NCBI GenBank assembly: GCA_934670115.1
Contig: CAKUOV010000047.1
Coordinates: 1 to 18,043 of the forward strand
DNA length: 18,043 nt
Origin: an uncultured Eggerthellaceae bacterium
GTDB taxonomy: Bacteria; Actinomycetota; Coriobacteriia; Coriobacteriales; Eggerthellaceae
Direction: 5' to 3'
Position 1 is the first letter of the stretch. Each line of letters begins with the position of its first letter. The translations under genes and the position numbers were made by a program. Of this stretch, positions 1 through 6,383 are shown one piece after another. The notes beneath the pieces are model-generated. The model made no database searches. It saw only the letters and a list, made by a program, of their open reading frames with translations, and was not told where the DNA came from.

Positions 1-1
1 C

Positions 2-55
2 ATGAAAGAGCAATCGAAACTTCTTGGTGGAGATCAAGCAAGCGACTACCGCTAG
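2..55 (+). CDS. possible 3' end of an upstream gene (partial)
   Basis: An open frame enters from the left edge and stops with TAG at 53-55; its last 17 codons use ordinary codons for this region. A second frame is also open to a TAA at 67-69 but has several AGA, CGA and CTA codons and looks less natural. If real, this is the end of a gene convergent with the minus-strand operon that terminates at 93-135. Too little is present to name a product. Confidence 0.25.
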   Translation: MKEQSKLLGGDQASDYR

Positions 56-92
56 AAGCTATCCGATAAAACCCAAACGCACAAAGAAAATG

Positions 93-135
93 CTGGCTCT
101 TCAGCTTGAGACGACATCCCAAGCTGAAGAGCCAG
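93..135 (-). terminator. Rho-independent terminator of the molybdoenzyme operon
   Basis: A perfect 16-bp stem (93-108 with 120-135) encloses an 11-nt loop. Read on the minus strand, the stem is followed by a T-rich stretch (ATTTTCTTT) just below position 92, so it ends transcription coming from the 110-residue gene at 532-200. On the plus strand no T-run follows, so it is mainly one-directional. Confidence 0.85.
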
Positions 136-199
136 TGAAACACGGTAGAACTCGGTAAAAAATCGGTTTTAGCATCGCTAAGCCGATAGCACGGGCACC

Positions 200-532
200 C
201 TACATGCCCCAAGGTGCACCCGCCGGGTTCAACTTACGACGCTTTGAAAGCTCTTCGCCAAACAAGATGCAATAACGCAGCCCCTTCAAAGTCGCGTAAA
301 GACAAGCAATTTCGTGCTTAGAACCGTGGTTGAACACATCATAGGTAAGATAGGAGCGGTCAAGCATAGGCTGGTACACCGGATTATCAACCACCTGGTC
401 AAGCAAGATATTCGTAGACTCACGCCCCAGCTCATCTTGCTTCAAGCAAATGTTATAGAGAATGTTCTCCTGCTCCGCAGACAAGCGTCCCAGCTCAAGA
501 ACTTCTGAACGAATCTCCTCTTCCGTTGCCAT
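200..532 (-). CDS. 110-residue hypothetical protein, last gene of the molybdoenzyme operon
   Basis: Not recognised. The start at 532 is chosen because GGAGGAAGAT sits directly before that ATG; an in-frame ATG 14 codons upstream (574) has no such site. The product is soluble, acidic at the N-terminus (TEEEIRSEV) and predicted mostly helical, with two cysteines (one in NICLKQ, one in RYCILF) and a tail ending NPAGAPWGM. No signal peptide or membrane segment is visible. It lies 120 bases after the 91-residue gene, with a hairpin between them, and immediately before the operon terminator, so it is probably co-transcribed. The position suggests an accessory, assembly or chaperone-like role for the molybdoenzyme, but it does not visibly carry TorD-family hallmarks, so this is inference only. 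Confidence 0.75.
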   Translation of the reverse strand: MATEEEIRSEVLELGRLSAEQENILYNICLKQDELGRESTNILLDQVVDNPVYQPMLDRSYLTYDVFNHGSKHEIACLYATLKGLRYCILFGEELSKRRKLNPAGAPWGM

Positions 533-616
533 ATCTTCCTCCTGGTCCCTAGTCTCTTCTGCCTTGCCCCGCACAACCCCCTGGCGAGCTTTCTCTTCAG
601 CGCTCTCTTCCCGATA

Positions 617-638
617 AGCCCGCTTCGAAAAGCGGGCT
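617..638 (-). other. intercistronic hairpin with UUCG loop
   Basis: A 9-bp perfect stem (617-625 with 630-638) has a 4-base loop that reads UUCG on the minus-strand transcript. It lies between the 91-residue and 110-residue genes. No T-run follows, so a stability or processing element is more likely than a full terminator. Confidence 0.6.
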
Positions 639-652
639 ATTCCACCAGGTAT

Positions 653-928
653 CTAAATTCCGCCGAATCCTTTAGACGGATCGCTGCCGCCAACGCCATG
701 CGCGGAGTCGCCCGCCTCGTTGCCCGTGCGCTTCGTGGAGGTATAGCCACCCCAAGCGCGAGCGATGTATTTGTCCTTGACGAAGAAAATCTGAGCCTTC
801 ATCAAGTCGCCCTTTTCAATACCAACAGCAGCAAGAACCTCTTCCTGAGACTTGCCTTCAGCCAAAAGCTCATTGAGCTGAGCAGCAGCCGCAGGAGCTT
901 CAAGCTCAAAAAACTCTTCCTTGTTCAT
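653..928 (-). CDS. 91-residue hypothetical protein in molybdoenzyme operon
   Basis: Not recognised as a named family. The start at 928 is preferred over the in-frame ATG at 958 because GGAAGGAAAG lies just upstream of it. Residues about 1-55 look like a compact helical domain: an acidic first helix (MNKEEFFELEAP), an Ala-rich segment, then GKSQEEVLAAVGIEKGDL, whose spacing resembles a small helix-turn-helix or death-like helical fold. It continues into a basic/aromatic stretch (FFVKDKYIARAWGGY). The last 35 residues are Gly/Ser-rich and probably disordered. There are no cysteines and no export signal. It follows the ferredoxin-fold subunit by 80 bases, with a hairpin in the gap. It is likely a third small partner of the molybdoenzyme; function unknown. 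Confidence 0.78.
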   Translation of the reverse strand: MNKEEFFELEAPAAAAQLNELLAEGKSQEEVLAAVGIEKGDLMKAQIFFVKDKYIARAWGGYTSTKRTGNEAGDSAHGVGGSDPSKGFGGI

Positions 929-957
929 AAGCTTTCCTTCCGTGGTTGTAGCGTACA

Positions 958-985
958 CTTGCGGCCACCAATCGGCAGCCGCAAG
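958..985 (-). other. intercistronic hairpin
   Basis: An 8-bp perfect stem (CTTGCGGC at 958-965 with its complement at 978-985) has a 12-nt loop, between the ferredoxin-fold subunit and the 91-residue gene. No T-run follows on the minus strand. It may set mRNA stability or relative expression of upstream and downstream genes. Confidence 0.55.
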
Positions 986-1008
986 CTTTTCACATCATTG
1001 CAGCTCAA

Positions 1009-1368
1009 TTACAGCTGGAACAAAACCATCGGACGATCGAACTCGGCCATTTTTGCCTGCATCTCTTCAAGAGTACCGTAGTACATGGATGCGGACTCTT
1101 CCACCTGAACAGCCAGGGGGCGCTGACCAGCCTTATCGCCGTTCGTTCCCCAATGATCGGAGAAGATGGACGTGGGGCACGGAATGTAGAACCACTCCCA
1201 CGCGTCGCCATCGTTGCCCTCGCCTTTCTTGAAAGGACCAACCTGAACTTCTTTGATGCCGAACTGATCGAGAGGAAGACCGAGCTCTTCTTTGCAAGCA
1301 ATCTCGGCAGCATGGTTGCCAGAGAAGTAGGTGTAATCAACGAGCAATGCGTACTTCTGATCTGCCAT
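1009..1368 (-). CDS. ferredoxin-fold small subunit lacking Fe-S cysteines
   Basis: This 119-residue protein is the expected electron-transfer (beta) partner of the molybdopterin subunit 19 bases upstream; its site GAAAGGAAG precedes the ATG at 1368. It keeps the framework of dicluster-type beta subunits: YALLVDYTY at the start, then G17-x-H19-x-x-E22-x-A-C25-K, GIKEVQVGPF at 37-46, YIPCPT at 61-66 and a YYGTLEEM...VLF end. The cluster ligands are replaced. In the canonical CxxCxxCxxxC block, residues are F15, N18, A21 and C25. The second block, normally a CxxC followed by CxxxC-type cysteines, reads SIFSDHW and LAVQVEESAS. Only C25 and C64 remain in the whole protein. The frame is intact, so this is not a pseudogene. 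It probably serves as a structural or substrate-gating subunit without clusters. The alignment to cluster-bearing relatives is from knowledge of the family, not a computed search. Confidence 0.8.
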   Translation of the reverse strand: MADQKYALLVDYTYFSGNHAAEIACKEELGLPLDQFGIKEVQVGPFKKGEGNDGDAWEWFYIPCPTSIFSDHWGTNGDKAGQRPLAVQVEESASMYYGTLEEMQAKMAEFDRPMVLFQL

Positions 1369-1387
1369 AGTCTCTACTTCCTTTCAA

Positions 1388-3700
1388 TTAATCCTGATCA
1401 AGGCTGCGAACGCGCTTGATATTGCACATGACACCCTTGTAAGGAGCACCGAAGCCCAACTTACCCACATTGAAATGGGGAACCAAGCTGTTGAAGTTAG
1501 ACTTCCAAACGCCAAAGAGATTGGGCTCTTCGCCGTCTTGCTCGGGGAACCACCAGCCGTGAGCGCAGTTCAGAATGCCGGGCTTGATGACCGGAGTGAT
1601 TTCGGCCTTGAAGCGAGCTTCACCGAACATGTTGTAAACTTCGCACCAGTCACCATCGGTAATGCCGTACTCTTCTGCGGTCTGGGGGTTAATCTGAACC
1701 CAAGGCCACGGATCAATCTGACGCAAAGACGGAACGTGGCGATGCTCGGAATGGAACGAGCTGTAGCGACGCGAACCGGAAGTGGTGATCAGCGGATACT
1801 GCTCGGCCAGGTCGGGCTTGCTAATCTGGCTGTAATTGGGCTCCTCATAGTAAGGCAGCGGATCCTCGCCCCAAGATTCGTACAGAATCGAGTACGCTTC
1901 GATCTGGCCGGTAATGGTATTGAAGCCAGGCTGACCATCGAAACGCAGCAGGCCCTTTTCGTACTTCTCGTATTCGAAGCCGTGAGCGCCGGGCTGATAA
2001 AGACCGAGTTCCTGGAATGTCTTCCAGTCAAAGCCCAGCTCTTTGAGCTGATCGCTGAAGAAGTCCTCCACAGCAACCTGCAGTGCGTCCAGATCCAACG
2101 ACTTACCATCGGCAGGCTTGTACCACGGCCACCACTCAGGATTGAGACGCTGACCGAACATAAGGCAAATCTCCAGGTCAGACTTGCATTCACCCACCTG
2201 CAGCGCCTTATTCATGGGACCCATGAACACGGTGTTGCGGCCATAGTGAGTCAGAACAATGCCATCGTGTTCCGCCCAAGTAGCCATGGGCAGGAAGTAG
2301 TCGCCAACGGCCATTGCGGTAGGCGTGAGCGTCAAATCCTGAACAACAACGAATTCGAGCTTCTGCAAAGCCTTGTGCCAACGCTTCGGCTGGGCAGAGC
2401 ACGTAGGAGCCAAGAAGTTAGAGCTGTTGAACCAGCCCATCTTCAGAGCGTACGGCTGATCCGTCTCCATAGTGTTCAGCGTTTCGTCGGGCTGCGTGGT
2501 TGCCATGCCCGTGGACAGACCCGGCCAGGCAGCAGCGCCAATACGCTTGGACCAAACCTCGTCGCTCATTGCACCGCGCTGTTCCATGCGCCATTTGCCC
2601 AAAAGTGCAGAAGGGGGACCCAAGGTCAGACCACCTGGACGATCGATAGAACCCGCCAGAGCAGCCAAAATAATGAAGGCCTGGGACAACTGAACGCCGT
2701 TTTTGTTCTGATCGAAGGCAAGACCCCATGCCCAGCCAATAGGACGCTCGGTGCCAATGATGTGCGCCACGCGCTTGATATCTTCAACAGGAACCGTAGT
2801 GATTTCGGAAACCTTTTCCACGGGATATTCAGCCGCGCGAGCCTTGATGTCGTCAAGACCGAAAATCCATTTCTCGGCGAACTCGTGATCGTACTCGTCG
2901 TTTTCAAACAGAAGGTTCATGATGCCCAGAGCCAAGCACGTGTCGGTCTGAGGACGAACCTGCAGGTTGATGTTGCCGTTGTGGGCACCCACCCACGTAA
3001 CGCGAGGATCGATAGAAATAATCTTCGTGCCAAGCTTCATCATGTCAACCAAGCAGTGGCCAAAGAAACCGTCGCCGTTGGAAGGCAGCGGCTCTTTGCC
3101 CCAAACAACAACCCACCTGGGAAGAGTGTAACGAGGATCATTGTAGCTGCCGGGCAAGTGTCCCGCGTAGTCAAGCTCGGGATAGCCTGCGCCCAAAACG
3201 TAGTCGGAAATAGAGCAACGGGGACCGTAGCACGACCAGCCAGACTGGGTGTAGCAGCAGTTAGGAGACTGCAAAACCGAGAACGTCAAGGCGTAATAGA
3301 AGATGCAAGCCTCGCGGCCGGTACCGCCAAAGCAAACAATGGACTCAGGGCCGTAATTCTCCTGGAAATAGCGAACCTTTTCGCAGATGGTGTCAATTGC
3401 TTCATCCCACGTGGTGCGCTCCCACTTCATTTTGCCGCGGTCTTTGGGATCGCGCTTCATGGGATAGATGATGCGCGACGGCGCATATGTATACTCGCGA
3501 AGTGCCAGGTTCATAGCGTTAACGCGGCCCGTGGTAATGGGGTTATCATCGTCGCCCTCCACGCGAATCAGTTCCCCATCTTTCGTGATAACCTTCACGC
3601 CGTATCCGACGGGATGGCTTCCCGGAGGTGACCAAGTGTTGGAGCGGGTTACAACAGTACCGTCATCCATGACGGTCTGCCACTGCTTTCCGTATGCCAT
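1388..3700 (-). CDS. molybdopterin (bis-MGD) oxidoreductase family catalytic subunit without [4Fe-4S] motif
   Basis: This 770-residue member of the DMSO reductase superfamily has molybdopterin-binding core features (RIIYPMKR at 76-83, W98-DEA, FGGTGRE at 124-130, WGKEPL) and a C-terminal dinucleotide-binding domain starting near YPLITTSGSRRY. The start at 3700 follows AGAAGGAGAAC; an in-frame ATG at 3739 has no comparable site. There is no Tat or Sec signal, so it is cytoplasmic. Relatives begin with a Cys block binding [4Fe-4S]; here the equivalent residues are S28, Y33 and N61 (GSHPVGYG and GRVNAMN). A cluster of cysteines at 148, 149, 157 and 162 lies where the Mo ligand is usually found; C157 before YGPR is a candidate. 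Catechol dehydroxylases, pyrogallol transhydroxylase and acetylene hydratase belong to the same superfamily, so aromatic or redox-neutral chemistry is possible. The substrate cannot be read from sequence. Confidence 0.9.
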   Translation of the reverse strand: MAYGKQWQTVMDDGTVVTRSNTWSPPGSHPVGYGVKVITKDGELIRVEGDDDNPITTGRVNAMNLALREYTYAPSRIIYPMKRDPKDRGKMKWERTTWDEAIDTICEKVRYFQENYGPESIVCFGGTGREACIFYYALTFSVLQSPNCCYTQSGWSCYGPRCSISDYVLGAGYPELDYAGHLPGSYNDPRYTLPRWVVVWGKEPLPSNGDGFFGHCLVDMMKLGTKIISIDPRVTWVGAHNGNINLQVRPQTDTCLALGIMNLLFENDEYDHEFAEKWIFGLDDIKARAAEYPVEKVSEITTVPVEDIKRVAHIIGTERPIGWAWGLAFDQNKNGVQLSQAFIILAALAGSIDRPGGLTLGPPSALLGKWRMEQRGAMSDEVWSKRIGAAAWPGLSTGMATTQPDETLNTMETDQPYALKMGWFNSSNFLAPTCSAQPKRWHKALQKLEFVVVQDLTLTPTAMAVGDYFLPMATWAEHDGIVLTHYGRNTVFMGPMNKALQVGECKSDLEICLMFGQRLNPEWWPWYKPADGKSLDLDALQVAVEDFFSDQLKELGFDWKTFQELGLYQPGAHGFEYEKYEKGLLRFDGQPGFNTITGQIEAYSILYESWGEDPLPYYEEPNYSQISKPDLAEQYPLITTSGSRRYSSFHSEHRHVPSLRQIDPWPWVQINPQTAEEYGITDGDWCEVYNMFGEARFKAEITPVIKPGILNCAHGWWFPEQDGEEPNLFGVWKSNFNSLVPHFNVGKLGFGAPYKGVMCNIKRVRSLDQD

Positions 3701-3736
3701 GTTCTCCTTCTTTCTTCCTTGTTTACCTTTGCAAAA

Positions 3737-3753
3737 CATCGCTTAACGCGATG
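3737..3753. repeat. inverted repeat upstream of the catalytic subunit
   Basis: CATCGC (3737-3742) and GCGATG (3748-3753) flank a 5-base spacer in the 115-base gap between the zinc-ribbon gene and the catalytic subunit. It lies 37 bases before the ATG at 3700, so it could be an operator or a leader hairpin. Confidence 0.4.
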
Positions 3754-3795
3754 AAAAGCACTATCTATCAGGAGGAACAACGTCTCCCTGAAAAT

Positions 3796-3808
3796 CCGCG
3801 TTACGCGG
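3796..3808. repeat. short GC-rich inverted repeat
   Basis: CCGCG and CGCGG flank TTA directly after the zinc-ribbon stop codon. Its TTACGCG centre resembles the TTAACGCG centre of the dyad at 3737-3753, so the two may be copies of one element. No T-run follows on the minus strand. Confidence 0.4.
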
Positions 3809-3815
3809 AGGAACC

Positions 3816-4067
3816 CTAAGCTGTGGGAGGCTTCGGCGCGGCAGGTGCCGCAGGCGCCGCGGGTGCAGCGGGGGCAGGTGCGCTGGGTGCAGCGGGAGCC
3901 GGAGCATCGGGCAACGGCTTCGTGCCGTCTAAATACGGAGTGAAATCACATTTGCAAAACGGGCATGACTTCAGCTGAATACCTCCAATGGCCTGAAGAG
4001 TCCTACCGCATTCTGGACACTGATTAACGCCGGAACCGGCGCCTGCTTCTGCTGGTCTAAAGCACAT
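3816..4067 (-). CDS. small zinc-ribbon protein with Pro/Ala-rich tail
   Basis: This 83-residue protein has two knuckles, C17-PE-C20 and C35-PF-C38-K-C40, spaced as in a zinc ribbon or rubredoxin-like fold. Residues from about 53 on are a low-complexity Pro/Ala tail (repeated APAAP units), probably an extended tether. GAGAGGAAAC precedes the ATG at 4067. It is first in the minus-strand operon, 115 bases upstream of the catalytic subunit and divergent from the LuxR gene. Possible roles are metal delivery, protein docking or one-electron transfer. Because the neighbouring ferredoxin-fold subunit has lost its clusters, an alternative redox or assembly partner is an attractive but unproven idea. 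Confidence 0.75.
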   Translation of the reverse strand: MCFRPAEAGAGSGVNQCPECGRTLQAIGGIQLKSCPFCKCDFTPYLDGTKPLPDAPAPAAPSAPAPAAPAAPAAPAAPKPPTA

Positions 4068-4206
4068 GATGTTTCCTCTCGATCAATACCTTCCTCTTTT
4101 GCAATGCACGCTCCCCACAAAGGACGCCATCGCACTATTGCGCAGTGGAAATTCCTTGCATCGTGCCGCAAAAGCGACCGTTAACATGGCCGCAAAAACA
4201 CCTTAT

Positions 4207-4240
4207 TCCCTTTCCGAAAAAGACCCTCGGATAAAAGGGA
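4207..4240. repeat. interrupted inverted repeat, candidate regulator site
   Basis: Arms TCCCTTT+CCGA (4207-4217) and TCGG+AAAGGGA (4227-4230 and 4234-4240) pair except for a 3-base bulge (ATA). It sits mid-way in the divergent intergenic region, about 140 bases upstream of the zinc-ribbon start, so it is a candidate operator for the LuxR-type regulator or a leader hairpin. Confidence 0.35.
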
Positions 4241-4335
4241 CAATTTTCGCGAAACCCTTATCGTCCTATCGGTATGATTTTTATATTTCCGCAGTTCAGA
4301 TACATCATTCTGCTCTCAAAGAAAGCGTTTTCGGC

Positions 4336-4341
4336 TATAAT
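4336..4341 (+). promoter_or_regulatory. putative -10 element of the luxR-type gene
   Basis: A perfect TATAAT lies 113 bases before the ATG at 4454. No good -35 hexamer is found 16-18 bases upstream, which would fit an activator-dependent or weak promoter. Confidence 0.4.
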
Positions 4342-4453
4342 AAACAGCATGATTCAAGCTGCTAAATCGCACTGCTGCGAACGTCTTGAATCCAACTTTC
4401 GGGGGCGGTAAACTAACCTTGAGAGAATTGGCTATTTCGCCGAAAGGGATTGC

Positions 4454-6166
4454 ATGGGGTTGCTGTCAAAACGCATAACAATTACCATTGAAGACAAGAT
4501 AAATAAAGGAATCCAAGGTGACCTGAGCGCCCACTGCCTAGCGTTAGGGCTTAATATGGCATGGGTTTTCTGCATCCTTTACGGTTTTGGTAGCCCCGAG
4601 CAAGCCTCTGCCACATTCGATTTCACTTTTAGAGCAGCATTTCTTATCTGCTTTGCGGCGGCAATGATTTGTGCCGCCATTACCGATCAGCGCTTCCTGC
4701 CCATATACACCGCCAAACGGTTTGCCGTAGTTGCCACCATCTTGGCAAGCTGCGGAACATTGCTGCTAAACGCGTCGAGCATCTTTGGGAATTCGCTGAT
4801 CATTTATCCAGCAGCTCTTTTGTCCGCATTGGGTTCAGCTATTCTTGTGCTCTTTATTGGCATTGCCTTTAGCCGCGAGAACACCGCGACCATCTTTTTC
4901 AACTCGATGATTGCCGTAGTTATTTCGATCACTGTTTATACCCTTATCGGACGATTCGTTTCAGCCAATCTACAACTTGTTGCTGCCGCGCTCTTGCCCG
5001 TTATCGAGCTGCCCCTGCTGTGGCTTTTGACCCCAGAATCCTATGTGGTGCGGCATGCAGTACCTATCTTCAACCCGCTCCCCGTGAAAAAACCTGGATT
5101 CATGATGCATCTTGCACCGCCCGCCCTGCTTTTCGGGGCGGTGCTTGGCGCTCTTCGCACCGCAAGCCTTAACACCGCTTTGGAACAATCACCTCTTACC
5201 CTGCTCCCTTTTGTGCTTACGGTTGGGACTGTTATATCCCTTGCCTTCATGATGGTCTCTTTCTCCGTTGGAGCAAGCAGCAGCTGGAATGATTTGCTGC
5301 GCCCGATTGTTCCCTTTGTTGCTTTCGCCACGCTGTTTATTCCTAGCATTAACCCTGATGGATCCATTATCCCGTCTTCTATCGTCATTGCCGGCATGCT
5401 CGCGCTTGCTTCGATTCTCTGGGCTTACTTTGGCCAGCTCTCTCAGGAATTTCGACTCTCCCCCATCTTCGTCTTTGCGGTTGCCGAAGCATTCATGAGC
5501 ATCGGGCTTTTGGCGGAATCCGCTTTCATCCATTTAGAGCTTTCTTCCCTATTGCCCGCAATCGACCACATCACGTATCCCGCCATCTTGATTTTTATGC
5601 TGCTTTTGGGATACAGCTTGATGCCCAGCATTCAAGACATAAAGCGCATGTTCCTTCCCACCAAACGAACGAACAACAGCTTAATTGCCCAAATCAACGA
5701 TAGAAACGAGCAGCATATTGCACCCGGCAACCCCGCCAAGGGTGATTGCGCGATAGATTTGTCCCAGCCCTCCTTGCTTGATTCTGCGCAAATGCAAGCG
5801 CCGCAGGAAACGAGCAAAGAGTCGGAGCAAACAAACAGCACTGCGGAAAAACCACCCGTATCGAATAATTTGGACGGGCTTTTTGCTGAAGCTAAAAACG
5901 AAAACCACAGCGAAGAGCGGAAAACGGGCTGGTTCACCAACCGTTGCGAAGAGATAGCCAACTGCTATCTTCTCTCGCGCCGAGAAACTGAAGTCCTGTT
6001 TTTCCTGGCCAAAAATTACAACGCAAGCTATATTCAAGAAAAACTCTGCGTCTCGCGCAGCACTGCAAAAACCCATATAGCCCATATCTATCGCAAGCTT
6101 GACATCCACACGCAAAATGAGCTCATTCGCATGGTGGAAGAGGGCCGAGAAAAGCACGACGCATAG
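4454..6166 (+). CDS. membrane-bound LuxR-family transcriptional regulator
   Basis: This 570-residue protein has many hydrophobic segments from about residue 25 to 405 (roughly 12 helices, MFS-like in look), then a polar, probably disordered linker (about 405-500) rich in Glu, Ser, Gln and Asn. It ends in a LuxR helix-turn-helix at about 503-565, with the signature LSRRETEVL, VSRSTAKTHIAHIYRKL and a final ELIRMVEE. The start at 4454 follows GAAAGGGAT. Such membrane-LuxR proteins are abundant in Eggerthellaceae, and one controls the dopamine dehydroxylase molybdoenzyme in Eggerthella. Divergence from the molybdoenzyme operon makes it the likely sensor and activator or repressor of that operon, responding to the enzyme's substrate at the membrane. 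Ligand and binding site are unknown. Confidence 0.92.
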   Translation: MGLLSKRITITIEDKINKGIQGDLSAHCLALGLNMAWVFCILYGFGSPEQASATFDFTFRAAFLICFAAAMICAAITDQRFLPIYTAKRFAVVATILASCGTLLLNASSIFGNSLIIYPAALLSALGSAILVLFIGIAFSRENTATIFFNSMIAVVISITVYTLIGRFVSANLQLVAAALLPVIELPLLWLLTPESYVVRHAVPIFNPLPVKKPGFMMHLAPPALLFGAVLGALRTASLNTALEQSPLTLLPFVLTVGTVISLAFMMVSFSVGASSSWNDLLRPIVPFVAFATLFIPSINPDGSIIPSSIVIAGMLALASILWAYFGQLSQEFRLSPIFVFAVAEAFMSIGLLAESAFIHLELSSLLPAIDHITYPAILIFMLLLGYSLMPSIQDIKRMFLPTKRTNNSLIAQINDRNEQHIAPGNPAKGDCAIDLSQPSLLDSAQMQAPQETSKESEQTNSTAEKPPVSNNLDGLFAEAKNENHSEERKTGWFTNRCEEIANCYLLSRRETEVLFFLAKNYNASYIQEKLCVSRSTAKTHIAHIYRKLDIHTQNELIRMVEEGREKHDA

Positions 6167-6314
6167 AATGCCGAAGCCGATTCACCCGCATTCGCAAGAA
6201 TATTTTCGGCAGTTTACCTGCGCAAACAAAGAGCGCTCCAGGAAGTCGAACACCACACAATGCCGCACTCCTTCCATCCGCTCAAACAAGGAAAGCTCCG
6301 TCCCAAATACGCAA

Positions 6315-6355
6315 AAGCAAGGGGAGCAGCCCTTATTCGGACTGCTCCCCTGCTT
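6315..6355 (-). terminator. Rho-independent terminator after UROD-fold gene 1
   Basis: Arms AAGCA/A/GGGGAGCAG (6315-6329) and CTGCTCCCC/TGCTT (6342-6355) pair over 14 bp with one bulged base and a 12-nt loop. The minus-strand transcript continues into a T-rich stretch (TTTTGCGTATTT). It lies 29 bases past the stop at 6384. It may also block read-through from the convergent luxR-type gene. Confidence 0.75.
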
Positions 6356-6383
6356 GAAAGGTGTTCTTTGGCTAAATCCGCGA

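Larger units (their letters stand above)
4068..4453. promoter_or_regulatory. divergent intergenic region between zinc-ribbon operon and luxR-type gene
   Basis: This 386-base, AT-richer region has no convincing gene. An open frame at 4066-4365 (+) overlaps the zinc-ribbon start and lacks a ribosome site. The region must carry the start signals of both transcripts and presumably the LuxR regulator's binding sites. It contains an interrupted inverted repeat at 4207-4240 and a consensus TATAAT at 4336-4341. Confidence 0.6.

Noticed and set aside
1009..1368. Reading the cysteine-poor small subunit as a pseudogene
   Set aside because: The frame is complete, the ribosome site is good, and non-ligand signature residues are kept, so decay is unlikely.
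1475..3631. A 718-codon open frame on the plus strand
   Set aside because: It is antisense to the molybdopterin catalytic subunit, which has clear superfamily motifs; the plus-strand product resembles no protein family.
4066..4365. A 99-codon plus-strand frame in the divergent region
   Set aside because: It overlaps the zinc-ribbon start codon, has no ribosome site, and covers the region expected to hold promoters.
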